This document shows, piece by piece, positions 43,507 to 53,033 of a stretch of 55,904 bases of DNA. A program made the position numbers and the translations under genes. A model generated the notes under the pieces. The model was not told where the DNA came from and ran no database searches. It worked only from the letters and a program-made list of their open reading frames with translations. Numbering within the stretch: position 1 is the stretch's first letter; the number at the start of each line of letters is the position of its first letter. Source of the stretch: Phycisphaerae bacterium (lineage in GTDB: Bacteria > Planctomycetota > Phycisphaerae > Phycisphaerales > SM1A02). The DNA lies in assembly GCA_016873275.1 (NCBI GenBank), contig VGXO01000014.1:1-55904 (forward strand), given 5' to 3'.

Positions 43507-43956
43507 TCAGCGCGGCGATCGCGGGAGCCGCTCCGGGCTCCGCGTCGAGATCACCGGCTCGATCCACAGCGAGGATCCATCCCACCAGTAGATCGCCGAC
43601 TGCTCGAAGCGTCGGGCGATCGAGACCGCGATGGAGAGCGAGCAGGCGATGGCGACGCCCTCCTCACGGTGGGAGCCATCGGGACTCCGCCCGCGGCAGG
43701 GCACCGAGTGGAGCCGCAGTCGCCGGACCTCCGCGAGGAGCGCGTCGTGCCGGCGATCGTTCTCCGCCGCGTCGAGCCGTCGCTCGTGCGGGTGGTGGGC
43801 CGTGACGACGGCGAAGGGACCATCGAGCCCCAGCGACCGCAGTCCGTCGAGGTCCTCCGCGGTCCACCGGCGATCGACCGAGAGCGAGAAGCACTCAGGA
43901 TCACCGAAGCCGAGATGCGCGGTGCGGTAGGGCGCCCACTCGTCCACGGTGGTCAT
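43507..43956 (-). CDS. DUF3293 family protein
   Basis: A 149-residue soluble protein. WAPYRTAHLGFGDPECFSL, DGPFAVVTAHHPHERRLDAAEN and EEGVAIACSLSIAVSIARRFEQSAIYWWDGSSLWIEPVI follow the DUF3293 pattern (start PYxxA, TAxNP-like motif, QxAIYW near the end). The catalytic or binding role of the family is not known. A TATCGT box ends six bases before ATG 43956, with no ribosome-binding site. A 260-bp gene-free stretch with several inverted repeats lies upstream. Confidence 0.8.
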   Translation of the reverse strand: MTTVDEWAPYRTAHLGFGDPECFSLSVDRRWTAEDLDGLRSLGLDGPFAVVTAHHPHERRLDAAENDRRHDALLAEVRRLRLHSVPCRGRSPDGSHREEGVAIACSLSIAVSIARRFEQSAIYWWDGSSLWIEPVISTRSPERLPRSPR

Positions 43957-44217
43957 GAAGGGACGATAGCGATCAGCCCCGCGACGCTCGTCTCGGATCG
44001 TGCCACCCTCACCCGCCTTGCGAACTGCGTTCGCGAGGCGACCTCTCCCACTCGTCGCCGAGCGACTCGCGGGAGAGGCGAGCGCGTCCTTCGGGGATTC
44101 CTCCCCGCCACAGCGCCGTGGGGAGAAACCTCACTCCCCTCCGTCGCAACTCCGTGGCGGCGCCGTGGAGAGCAGCTCGGAGATGCCGTGCTGAACGCGG
44201 AGTGATCCGCGTCCGCC

Positions 44218-46413
44218 TCACGCCGCCTTCGCGGTCGCGGTGCTCCGCCACCGCGCGCAGAGCGCCGCGAGTGCCCTCGCGTCGATCGGCTTGCTCGCGT
44301 AGTCGTCGCACCCGCAGGCGAGGCATCGCTCGCGGTCGTTGGTGCTCGCGTGGGCGGTGAGGGCGATGATCGGTCGGCGGAAGCCCATCGCGCGAAGCTG
44401 CCGCGTCGCCTCGTAGCCGTCGAGCCCGGGCATCTGCATGTCCATCAGCACGAGCTCGCACGCGCGGTCGAAGCCCTCGCGGCGAAGGCGATCGACCGCC
44501 TGCTGACCGTCCTCGCAGGTGGCGACCTCGGCGCCCGCCCGGCTCAGATGGAACGCAAGCAGCCGGCGGTTGTCGGGTCCGTCCTCGACGAGGAGGATCC
44601 GGCAGCCCTGCAGGGGTCCGGAGCGGGACGCCGTCGACTTCGCCGAGGTCGGAGCGGACTCCTCCCGCGAAGGCTGCGGTCGTGAGGTCTCGCTCGGCGA
44701 GGGCACCGGCGCGTCGGCGACCTTCGTCTCGGTCGGCACGCCAGCCGGCGACGTGGCGATCTCGTCGAGGAGCGCCTCGAGGGCGCGTCGCCGCGGTCGG
44801 GGCGACGGCTTCGGCTCGGGCATCGCCGCGGGCGGCTGCACCGGTCGCCGCGACGGCGTCGCGCCCGCGGTCGGCGATGGAGCCAGCGGGGAGACCCTCG
44901 GAGGCTGCACCGCGCCGGGCAGCGTCGTCGCCTCGCTCCGCGAGGCGCCCTCGAGCGGCAGGGTCAGCGTGAAGACGCTTCCCTCGCCGACGACCGAGCG
45001 CGCCCGGAGGTCGCCGCCGAGCATGTGGGCGAGGCGCCGCGAGATCGCGAGCCCGAGCCCGGAGCCGCCATGGCGGCGGGCGCTGCTCGAGTCGGCTTGG
45101 GTGAACGGCTCGAAGATGCGGTCGAGCTGCTCGACGCGGATGCCCGGACCGGTGTCGGCGACGCGGATCGCGAGCATCCGCCGCGAGCCCTCGAACGCCT
45201 CGCCGATCGAGAGCGAGATGCCGCCCTGCTCGGTGAACTTGATGGCGTTGCCGAGGAGGTTCACGAGGACCTGCCGCACCCGCATCGGGTCGGTCCGCAG
45301 GCGCTCGGGCAGCGACGCCTCCTGGCGGACCTCCACCGCGAGCCCCTTGGCGTTCGCCCGGACCCGCATGAGGTCCACCACCTCGCCGACGACCTCGCGC
45401 ATCGAGCTCTCGACGATCTCGATCGGCAGCTTGCCCGAGGCGATCCGCTCCATGTCGAGGATGTCGTTGATGATCGCGAGCAGGTGGTCGCCGTTGCGCC
45501 GGATCGTCCGCACGTGCTCGAGCCGCGAGCCTTCGTCGAGCGCCTCGTCCTCGAGGAGGTCGGCGTAGCCGAGGATGGCGGTCATCGGCGTGCGGATCTC
45601 GTGGCTGATGTTCGCGACGAACTGGCTCTTCGTCTCGTTCGCCTGCTCGGCGGTCTGCTTTGCCTCCTGCAGCGCCGCGAGGGCGTTGAGCTCGCGGGTC
45701 ACGTCGCGGGCGACGAAGAGGTAGCCGACCACGCGGTCCGAGGCGTCGCGGAGGGCGGTGGTGGCGACGGAGGCGCGGATCGAGCCGCCGTCGCGGCAGC
45801 GCAGGCTCCAGTGGCGCTCGCCGGCGTCGCGCTCTGCCGCGTCGGCGACGAGGATTCCGAACTCGGAGGGGCGCTCGCCGGTCGCGCGGGCGACCTCCTC
45901 GGCGCGAAGCGCAAGCTCGCTCGGCAGGTGGAAGACGACCGGCGTCTGCCGGCCGATCACGCCCTCCGCGGCGAAGCCGAGCATCCACTCGGCGCCGGTG
46001 TTGAACTGGCGGATCACGCCCTCGCGGTCGGTCGCGATGATCGCGACCCGCGTCGCGGCGGCGAGGATCTGCTCGAGCTCGCGCTTGCTGTCGGCGATCG
46101 CCCGCGCCTGCATCGACCGCTTCCGCACGTGGAAGGCGGTCGAGCCGAGGACGAGCGAGAGGATGATCCCCGACCCGAGCAGGACCGGGTGCAGCGAGTC
46201 CTTCGACATGCTGCGGGTGCCGAGCAGCTGGTCCGCGGCGGCGAACGCCACGCAGCCCATCGCCGCGAAGCCGAAGGTGACGAGGACCTGCGTGAGCGCC
46301 GGAAGCTGCGACCAGGTCTGCGAGAGCGCCCGGCGGGCGGACGCGCCCCCCGACATGGCGAGGTGCGGCGCGGATGGATGACGGCTCCGACTCGTTGCTC
46401 CGCCTCGTCGCAT
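44218..46413 (-). CDS. hybrid sensor histidine kinase with PAS and receiver domains
   Basis: A 731-residue membrane protein; ATG 46413 has GGGAGGGAG upstream. Two membrane helices (about 42-61 and 77-95) precede a PAS domain (about 108-240: VAIIATDREGVIRQFNTGAEWMLGF). HisKA has the phosphoacceptor His271 in NISHEIRTPM. The ATPase domain shows NLLGNAIKFTEQGG (N box), VADTGPGI and GGSGLGLAISRRL. A Pro/Ala/Ser-rich linker leads to a C-terminal receiver domain with Asp658 in LVLMDMQMPG, plus ILLVEDG and the Lys in YASKPID. No separate response regulator gene is adjacent, so output probably needs a phosphotransfer partner elsewhere. Confidence 0.95.
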   Translation of the reverse strand: MRRGGATSRSRHPSAPHLAMSGGASARRALSQTWSQLPALTQVLVTFGFAAMGCVAFAAADQLLGTRSMSKDSLHPVLLGSGIILSLVLGSTAFHVRKRSMQARAIADSKRELEQILAAATRVAIIATDREGVIRQFNTGAEWMLGFAAEGVIGRQTPVVFHLPSELALRAEEVARATGERPSEFGILVADAAERDAGERHWSLRCRDGGSIRASVATTALRDASDRVVGYLFVARDVTRELNALAALQEAKQTAEQANETKSQFVANISHEIRTPMTAILGYADLLEDEALDEGSRLEHVRTIRRNGDHLLAIINDILDMERIASGKLPIEIVESSMREVVGEVVDLMRVRANAKGLAVEVRQEASLPERLRTDPMRVRQVLVNLLGNAIKFTEQGGISLSIGEAFEGSRRMLAIRVADTGPGIRVEQLDRIFEPFTQADSSSARRHGGSGLGLAISRRLAHMLGGDLRARSVVGEGSVFTLTLPLEGASRSEATTLPGAVQPPRVSPLAPSPTAGATPSRRPVQPPAAMPEPKPSPRPRRRALEALLDEIATSPAGVPTETKVADAPVPSPSETSRPQPSREESAPTSAKSTASRSGPLQGCRILLVEDGPDNRRLLAFHLSRAGAEVATCEDGQQAVDRLRREGFDRACELVLMDMQMPGLDGYEATRQLRAMGFRRPIIALTAHASTNDRERCLACGCDDYASKPIDARALAALCARWRSTATAKAA

Positions 46414-46492
46414 GGTGCTGGCTCCCTCCCGGATCCGCTGCGCTCGCGCCTCGGATCCGATCGGGGAAGGTCGGCGGGACGGAGGGCGGGGT

Positions 46493-47821
46493 TCAGCCCT
46501 CGACGGAAGGACCACGGACCTGCCCGGACCCGCCGCGGATCGCACCGCCTGTGCCGGTGATGCCGCCGGAGGTGGAGGGACCGAGAAGACCACCAACCAG
46601 CGCAAGCAGGACCGAGACGCCGAGGGCGATCGCGAGGTCCGACCACGCGAGATGGAAGGCGACGAGGAGCGTCCCGCCGAGCCCCGCGATGGCGATCGGA
46701 CGACCGATCCGGCGGGGGTCGGGCAGCCGGAGCGCCGCGAGGTTCGTGATCGCGTAGTAGGGGAGGATCGCGGCGGTGCTGAGGGTCCACGCCGAGCCGA
46801 GCCCCGTCGCGAGCGCGACGAGGATCGTGACCACCGCGACCGCCGCGACCGCGCGGCGCGGCGAGCCACCCGGGTCGATCGTCGCGAACGCGGCGGGCAG
46901 GTCGCGGCGCCGCGCCATCGCGAGCACGACCCGCGACATGCCGAGGAGGAGGTTGATGCCGACGCTCCCCATCGCGGCGAGTCCGGCGAGGGCGATCGCC
47001 CCTGCGAGGATCGTCCGACCGCGCGACTCCGCGAGCGACGCGAGCGGCGCCTCCGAGCCGCGGGCGAGCGTCGCGAGCTCGCCGGGATCGACGGAGCCCC
47101 GAAGGGACCCGAAGACGAGGAGATAGAGCCCGGCGCAGGCGAGGACGACCACGACGATCGATCGCGGAATCGTCCGCTCCGGGTTCCGGACCTCCTCGCC
47201 CATCGTCGCGAGGCGACCGAAGCCGGTGAACGCGACGAAGGCAAGCGCGATCGCGAGCGGGAGATCCGGCGCCGCGGCGGGCGCCGCGACCGCGAGGCGC
47301 TCGTCGCCGCGGAGACCGACCACCGCCGCGAGAAGCCCGGCGAGCGCGATCGCCACGCCGATCCCGACCGCGGCGACGCTTCGGCGGAGCCCGCCCATGA
47401 CCAGTCCGCCGAGGAGCAGGATCACCGCGCCGGCGGCGAGCGGGCGACCCCAGGCGCCGACCGGCGGCGCGAGGGCGAGGAACCCGCCGGCGACCGCGTG
47501 CGCCGCCGCCGAGAGCGAGGCGGTCTTCGCGACGAGGAAGAGCCATCCCGCGACGCGCCCGAGCGAGGGATGGAGGAGCCGCGTCGCGTGCTCGTAGGTT
47601 CCGCCGCTGACGGGGTTCGCCGCCGCGAGGCGACCCGCGGAGAGCCCGCTCATGAGGGCGATCGCCGCCGCGGAGAGGATCGCGAGCCACCACCCGCCGC
47701 CGGCCGCATCGAGCGAGAAGGCGAGTCCCCCGAACGCCCCGGTGCCGAGGCAGGCGCCGAGCCCGATGATCACGGCGCCTGAGAGACCCAGCCGCCGCTC
47801 GAGCCGCCTCGCGTCGGTCAT
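46493..47821 (-). CDS. APC-family amino acid permease
   Basis: A 442-residue membrane transporter with about 12 hydrophobic segments. RRLGLSGAVIIGLGACLGTGAFGGLAF is the unwound TM1 motif of APC transporters; PVSGGTYEHATRLLHPSLG, TGFGRLATMGEEVRNPERTIPRSI and the later helices fit amino acid:cation symporters or polyamine/amino acid antiporters. The substrate cannot be assigned. ATG 47821 is preceded by GGAGGGG. The C-terminal tail is Gly-rich (SGGITGTGGAIRGGSGQ). It follows the glycosidase genes by 16 bp on the same strand. Confidence 0.9.
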   Translation of the reverse strand: MTDARRLERRLGLSGAVIIGLGACLGTGAFGGLAFSLDAAGGGWWLAILSAAAIALMSGLSAGRLAAANPVSGGTYEHATRLLHPSLGRVAGWLFLVAKTASLSAAAHAVAGGFLALAPPVGAWGRPLAAGAVILLLGGLVMGGLRRSVAAVGIGVAIALAGLLAAVVGLRGDERLAVAAPAAAPDLPLAIALAFVAFTGFGRLATMGEEVRNPERTIPRSIVVVVLACAGLYLLVFGSLRGSVDPGELATLARGSEAPLASLAESRGRTILAGAIALAGLAAMGSVGINLLLGMSRVVLAMARRRDLPAAFATIDPGGSPRRAVAAVAVVTILVALATGLGSAWTLSTAAILPYYAITNLAALRLPDPRRIGRPIAIAGLGGTLLVAFHLAWSDLAIALGVSVLLALVGGLLGPSTSGGITGTGGAIRGGSGQVRGPSVEG

Positions 47822-47837
47822 CGCCCCTCCGCTCCGG

Positions 47838-50762
47838 TCAGAGGCGGTTCTGCCTTGGCGTGCTCATCTTCGCGATCAGGCCGGTCCAGCCGGTCTGGTG
47901 GTTCGCGCCGCAGCCGCGCCCGTTGTCCCCATCGAAGTACTCGTAGAAGTGGATCAGGTCGCGGAAGTGCGGGTCGTCGCGGAAGCGGAGGTCGGCGCCG
48001 TGGACCGGACGGCGACCATCCTTGCCGCGGAGGAAGATCGAGACGAGCCTCGCCGAGAGGTCGTCGGCGATCTCGAGCAGCGTGCGGCGCTGGCCGCTCC
48101 CGGTCGGCGCCTCGACGAGGAAGTCGTCGCCGTAGTACTCGTGGAAGCGCACCAGGCTCTCGATGAGGAGGTAGTTCATCGGGAACCAGATCGGTCCGCG
48201 CCAGTTCGAGTTGCCGCCGAACTCCTCGCCCTCGCTCTCCGCCGACCAGTAGCGGACCGCATAGGTGCGATCCTTGACCTCGACCTGAAAAGGATGGTCG
48301 CGGAGCTGCTGCGAGAGCGAGCGGATGCCGTGGTCGGAGAGGAACTGCGCGGGGTCGAGCGCCCGCCGCAGCAGGCACTTCATGCGGTGCCCGCGGAGGA
48401 GCGAGAGCAGGCGGCGCTCGCCCTTGCCCTTCACCGGCCAGCGGGAGATCAGGCTCGCGAGGTCGGGGCGGCGCTTGAAGTACCAATCGACCCGCTCGGC
48501 GAAGGTCGGCAGGCGCTCGAGCATCTCCGGCTCGAGGACCTCCACCGCGAAGAGCGGCACGAGTCCCACGATCGAGGGGATCCGCATCGGGTGCACGGCG
48601 CCGCTCGGGAGCACCAGCTGGTCGTAGTAGAACTCGTCCTGGTCGTCCCACAGCCCGCCGCGCCCGCTGCCGAAGGCGGTCATCGCCTCGGCGATCTGCA
48701 GGAAGTGCTCGAAGAACTTGCCGGCGAGGTCCTGGTAGGTGGGCTCCTCGAGCGAGAGCTCGAGCGCCATCCGCATCATGTTCAGCGAGAACATCGCCAT
48801 CCAGGCGGTGCCGTCCGCCTGCAGCAGCTGGCCGCCGGTCGGCAGGGGGCGGCTGCGGTCGAAGACGCCGATGTTGTCGAGCCCGAGGAAGCCGCCCTCG
48901 AAGACGTTGTTGCCGTCCTCGTCCTTGCGGTTCACCCACCAGGTGAAGTTGAGGAGCATCCGGTGGAAGACCTGCTTGAGGAAGTGCAGGTCGCCCCGAC
49001 CCATCAGCCGCTTGTCCACCTGGTAGACCCGCCACGCCGCCCACGGCATGACCGGCGGGTTCGCGTCGCTGAACGCCCACTCGTAGGCGGGGATCTCGCC
49101 CGAGGAGTGCATCGCGCGGTCATGGAGCAGGCGCTTGATCTGCTTCTTCGCGAACTCCGGATCGATGCCCGCGAACGCGACGCAGTGGAAGGAGAGGTCC
49201 CACGAGGCGAACCAGGGGTACTCCCACTTGTCCGGGATCGAGAGCACGTACTCGGTCGAGAAGTTCCGCCAGTGGCGGTTCCGTCCCTGCAGGCGCGAGG
49301 CGGGCGGCGGCGGCTGCGTGGGGTCGCCGTCGAGCCAGAGCCTGACGTCGTAGTTGAAGTACTGCCGCGTCCAGATGAGTCCCGCGAACGCCTGCCGCTG
49401 CACGAGGCGATGGTCGTCGTCGGGGACGCGGTCGGCGAAGAACTCGTAGAAGCGGTCGGACTCCCGGCACCGTGCGTCGAGGATCGCGTCGAAGTCGCTC
49501 ATCGGCTGCCGCGGGATCCTCGCCGCGAGGCGGAGCTTGACCCGCATCGAGCCGCCGGGCGGGATCGTCGCGCGGTGGATGATCCCCGCCTTCGTGCCCG
49601 AGCCCTCGAGCCTGACCGCGTCGGCGCGACCGCCGACCACGAAGTCGTTGACGCCGTCCTTGAAGACCCGACCGTCACGCGGCTGACCGTAGAGGCGCTC
49701 GACGTTCGTCTCGTTCTCGCAGAGGACGATCTGCGGGCGACCATCGCTCGCGAGGGTGTACTCGCCGAGGGTGTGGTGGTCGGCGACGATCGTGCCGGCG
49801 GAGGTGAGGGCGAGCCGCGGGTGCAGCGGGTTCTGCTCCCAGTTCCAGGTGTTGCGGAAGAAGAGCTGCGGGACGATCCAGAGGTCCGCGGGATCGGGAC
49901 CGCGGTTGAACGCCTCCACGAGCATCAGGAGGTCCTCGGGTCCGGCCTTCGCGTACTCGACGACGACGTCGAAGTAGCGCCCGTCATCGAGGACGCCGGT
50001 GTCGAGGAGCTCGTACTCCGGCTCGTGCCGGCCTCGCGCCCGGTTCTCGCGGACGAGCGCCGCATAGGGGTACTCGGCCTGCGGGTACTTGTAGAGCATC
50101 TTTAGGTAGGACATCGACGGCGTCGCGTCGAGGTACCAGTGGAGCTCCTTGATGTCCTCGCCGTGGTTGCCCTCGTTGTTGGTGAGCCCGAAGAACCGCT
50201 CCTTCAGGATCGGGTCGCGACCGTTCCAGAGGGAGAGCGAGAGGCAGAGCCGCTGCTCGAAGTCGGAGACGCCCGCGATGCCGTCCTCGCCCCAGCGGTA
50301 CGCGCGGCTCCGCGCGTGGTCATGCGGGAGGTAGTCCCACGCGTTGCCGTCGGCGCTGTAGTCCTCCCGCACCGTGCCCCACTGCCGCTCGGTGACGTAG
50401 GGACCCCACAACCGCCAAGGCGCGACGTGGTCCCGGTCGTCGAGGATCCGATTGACCTCGGGATTGCTCGGATCGCGGACGACGAGTCCCACCGGACCGG
50501 GCTTCGCGGGGATTTCCACGCGGGGCGAGCCGCCCATCGGCATGCGGGTCGGACCGGAGGGCTTCGGTCCCTTCGGAGGCGTGGTCGGTCGCGTCGCGGA
50601 GGTCCTGCCGGCGGAGGACTTGCTCTTGGGGGACTTCGTCGAGACCGGCCGGGTCGCCGACGAAGTCTTCTTCGTCGATGGCGCGGTCGAGGTCCTCGAC
50701 GACGCGGTGCGAGCCTTCGGTGGAGCCTTCGCCGCCGCGGGTCGAGCCTTCTTCTTCGCCAT
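47838..50762 (-). CDS. MGH1-like (GH63-type) glycoside hydrolase with basic N-terminal tail
   Basis: A 974-residue enzyme. ATG 50762 is six bases after a TATCCT box inside the tail of the upstream gene. Residues 1-75 are a Lys/Ala/Pro/Ser/Thr stretch (MAKKKARPAAAKAPPKARTA), like histone H1 tails. The rest reads as a large (alpha/alpha)6-type enzyme: WGPYVTERQWGTVREDYS, GEDGIAGVSDFEQRLCLSLS, KWEYPWFASWDLSFHCVAFA, GGFLGLDNIGVFDRS and NSNWRGPIWFPMNYLLIESL. These fit glucosidase-type families (GH63 / MGH1-like), with acid residues in FASWDLSF and EFGGNSNWRGPIW as candidate catalytic sites. It is encoded directly downstream of a glycogen-debranching-type gene, so it probably acts on alpha-glucans or trehalose-like substrates. 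Confidence 0.88.
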   Translation of the reverse strand: MAKKKARPAAAKAPPKARTASSRTSTAPSTKKTSSATRPVSTKSPKSKSSAGRTSATRPTTPPKGPKPSGPTRMPMGGSPRVEIPAKPGPVGLVVRDPSNPEVNRILDDRDHVAPWRLWGPYVTERQWGTVREDYSADGNAWDYLPHDHARSRAYRWGEDGIAGVSDFEQRLCLSLSLWNGRDPILKERFFGLTNNEGNHGEDIKELHWYLDATPSMSYLKMLYKYPQAEYPYAALVRENRARGRHEPEYELLDTGVLDDGRYFDVVVEYAKAGPEDLLMLVEAFNRGPDPADLWIVPQLFFRNTWNWEQNPLHPRLALTSAGTIVADHHTLGEYTLASDGRPQIVLCENETNVERLYGQPRDGRVFKDGVNDFVVGGRADAVRLEGSGTKAGIIHRATIPPGGSMRVKLRLAARIPRQPMSDFDAILDARCRESDRFYEFFADRVPDDDHRLVQRQAFAGLIWTRQYFNYDVRLWLDGDPTQPPPPASRLQGRNRHWRNFSTEYVLSIPDKWEYPWFASWDLSFHCVAFAGIDPEFAKKQIKRLLHDRAMHSSGEIPAYEWAFSDANPPVMPWAAWRVYQVDKRLMGRGDLHFLKQVFHRMLLNFTWWVNRKDEDGNNVFEGGFLGLDNIGVFDRSRPLPTGGQLLQADGTAWMAMFSLNMMRMALELSLEEPTYQDLAGKFFEHFLQIAEAMTAFGSGRGGLWDDQDEFYYDQLVLPSGAVHPMRIPSIVGLVPLFAVEVLEPEMLERLPTFAERVDWYFKRRPDLASLISRWPVKGKGERRLLSLLRGHRMKCLLRRALDPAQFLSDHGIRSLSQQLRDHPFQVEVKDRTYAVRYWSAESEGEEFGGNSNWRGPIWFPMNYLLIESLVRFHEYYGDDFLVEAPTGSGQRRTLLEIADDLSARLVSIFLRGKDGRRPVHGADLRFRDDPHFRDLIHFYEYFDGDNGRGCGANHQTGWTGLIAKMSTPRQNRL

Positions 50763-50779
50763 CCACGCAGGATACGGGA

Positions 50780-52891
50780 TCAGCGCCGCTTCGCGCTCGC
50801 CTTCGCGCGGCGGGTCGTGCCCTTCGCGGCGGGACGCTTGGCGGGCTTCGCCGACCGCTTCGCGGATCGCGCGGGCGGCGTCCGCGGCGGCGCCGCCGCG
50901 TGGACCTTCATCCACAGGTCAAGCGCGCCCGCGACCGACCACGCCTGCGCGATGCAGCCGCCCGGCTCGTGCGGCGGGTCGCCGTCCACGACCTCGCTGA
51001 CCGAGCCGAGCCCGGCGTCCTTCAGGTGGTCGAGGAAGGGTCGGAGCGCCGCGAGGACGAACTCGTCGTCCTGATGGATCGCGTGATGCGCCAGGAGAAG
51101 CGGCGACATCAGCCACGGCCACGCGGTGCCCTGGTGGTACGCGGAGTCGCGGAGTCGCTGGTTGCCGCGGTAGCTGCCGAGGTAGTCGCGGTCGGCGGGA
51201 TCGAGCGTCCGCACGCCGAGCGAGGTCCACAGGCGCTCGAGCCCGATCGCGACCACCCGCCGGCGGCGGTCGGCGTCGAGCGGGCAGTGGTGGAGCGACG
51301 CGGCGATGAGCTGGTTCGGTCGGATCGAGGCGTCGGAGCCATCTGGTCCGTCGAGGACGTCGTAGCAGCAGCCGGTCTCGGGATTCCAGAAGCGGTCGAA
51401 GGAGTCGGCGACCTGCGCCGCCTGGTCGACGAAGGCACGCGCCGGCTTGCCGAGCATCGCGGCGAAGTCGGCCATCGTGCGGAGCGCGCTGTACCAGAGC
51501 GCGTTCACCTCGATCGGCTTGCCGCGGCGCGGCGTGACGACCCAGTCGCCGACCTTCGCGTCCATCCAGGTGAGCTGCAGGCCCTTCTCGCCCGCGGCGA
51601 GGAGGTGGTCCGACGGATCGACGCCGATCCCGTGCATGGTCCCCGCCGAGTAGGCGTCGATGATCGAGGTGAGCGAGCTCCAGAGCTCGCCGACGAGCCG
51701 GCGATCGCCGGTCGCGGCGACGTGGCGCCGCACCGCCTCGAGGTAGAGCAGCGACGCGTCGACGCTGTTGAACTCCGGCGGCGCCGCGTCGTCGGGGAAG
51801 CGGTTGGGCAGGAGTCCCTGCTTCAGGTAGCGGGCGAAGGTGCGGAGGATCTCCGCCGACTCGTCGTGGCGACCGGTGGCGAGGCAGAGCCCGGGCAGGC
51901 TCAGCATGGTGTCGCGACCCCAGTCGGAGAACCACGGGTATCCGGCGATCACCGAGGTGCCGACGGCACCGCCCGCCTCGCGGCGGACCATGAACTGGTC
52001 GGCGGCGAGGACGAGGTGGCGGATCGGCGGCGGGGCGGCGGTCGCCTGCGCCTGCTCGAGGAGCGCCTGCTGCCGCCGCATCTCCGCGGCAAGGAGCGCC
52101 CCTCCATCGACCGAGGGGAGCAGCTCGGTGCCGGCGACGACCGCGGCGGAGCCGCCCGGCTCGAGCCGAAGCACGAGGTCGGCGGCGTGCAGGTTGTTGT
52201 CGAGGTGGTCGTAGCCCCGCGACCACTCGACCGGGAGCAGGAAGTTCTCGAACCACTCGCCGCGCGGCTCCGCCACGCAGCGCTCCGCCTGCAGGAAGAG
52301 ATCAAGTCCGCCGAGCCCGCCGACCGCGGGAAGCGAGATCCGCAGCCCGTCCGCGACGGGGGTGACCGCGGCGCTGAACGCCCGCGTCCCGGTGAGCTGA
52401 TGGTGCCCGCGGTGGTTGACGAGCGCCTGCACCCGGAGGGCGACCGGACCCGGTCCGCGGAGGAGCTCGTACCGCGCGACGACGCGGTTCGCGCCATGCA
52501 CCATGAAGACCTGCTTGCGGATCCGGTAGGGCCCGACCGCATAGGACCAGGTGGGGATCGTGCCGACGAGACGGAACCGCTCGGCGTGCACGAAGCCGGT
52601 CGGCTCGACCACGCCGCCCTGCCAGAGGTTCGCGGAGAGGGGCACGCTCTCCTTGCCGGTCTGGAGCACCTCGTCGAGCTTCGTGAGGAGGAGCCGCCGC
52701 TCGGTGGGCGGCTTCGTCGCGGCGATCAGCATGCCGTGGTAGCGACGACCGAGCGTCCCGCCGATCGTGCCGGAGGCGTAGCCGCCGAGCCCGTTGGTGA
52801 CGAGCCACTCGCGGCGGGCGTTCTCGGGATGGCGGCAGCAGAGGTCGCGGCCGAAGTCGACGAAGTCGGCGGGGAGGTCGGAGGCGGTCAT
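50780..52891 (-). CDS. amylo-alpha-1,6-glucosidase (glycogen debranching enzyme type)
   Basis: A 703-residue enzyme starting at ATG 52891 (TASDLPADFVDFGRDLC). The N-terminal beta domain carries REWLVTNGLGGYASGTIGG, as in GDE_N proteins, and LGRRYHGMLIAA. The catalytic (alpha/alpha)6 barrel contains SVIAGYPWFSDWGRDTMLSLPGL, RFPDDAAPPEFNSVDASL, LTWMDAKVGDWVVTPRRGKPIEVNALWY and HQGTAWPWLMSPLLLA; the Asp in WMDAK and the Glu in PIEVNALWY lie in expected catalytic loops. It should hydrolyse alpha-1,6 branch stubs of glycogen. The last 35 residues are basic (RSAKRSAKPAKRPAAKGTTR). It ends 17 bp before the next glycosidase gene. Confidence 0.92.
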   Translation of the reverse strand: MTASDLPADFVDFGRDLCCRHPENARREWLVTNGLGGYASGTIGGTLGRRYHGMLIAATKPPTERRLLLTKLDEVLQTGKESVPLSANLWQGGVVEPTGFVHAERFRLVGTIPTWSYAVGPYRIRKQVFMVHGANRVVARYELLRGPGPVALRVQALVNHRGHHQLTGTRAFSAAVTPVADGLRISLPAVGGLGGLDLFLQAERCVAEPRGEWFENFLLPVEWSRGYDHLDNNLHAADLVLRLEPGGSAAVVAGTELLPSVDGGALLAAEMRRQQALLEQAQATAAPPPIRHLVLAADQFMVRREAGGAVGTSVIAGYPWFSDWGRDTMLSLPGLCLATGRHDESAEILRTFARYLKQGLLPNRFPDDAAPPEFNSVDASLLYLEAVRRHVAATGDRRLVGELWSSLTSIIDAYSAGTMHGIGVDPSDHLLAAGEKGLQLTWMDAKVGDWVVTPRRGKPIEVNALWYSALRTMADFAAMLGKPARAFVDQAAQVADSFDRFWNPETGCCYDVLDGPDGSDASIRPNQLIAASLHHCPLDADRRRRVVAIGLERLWTSLGVRTLDPADRDYLGSYRGNQRLRDSAYHQGTAWPWLMSPLLLAHHAIHQDDEFVLAALRPFLDHLKDAGLGSVSEVVDGDPPHEPGGCIAQAWSVAGALDLWMKVHAAAPPRTPPARSAKRSAKPAKRPAAKGTTRRAKASAKRR

Positions 52892-53033
52892 GCGGTGAAT
52901 ATCGCCCCGATCGGGGGCGGCGACCAGCAAGAACGCCGCCGCGGCGGGCGATGATCGCGCGGGCAGTCGGGCGCGGGGCAGGCGGGCACCGCGAGGTTCC
53001 AGCGACCGACCTCCGCCCGGCGCCGCGGCGCGG

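Noticed and set aside
43957-44217. Inverted repeats in the gap before DUF3293 as a riboswitch
   Set aside because: Several short GC stems are present, but none matches a known riboswitch layout, and the gene nearby appears to start leaderless.
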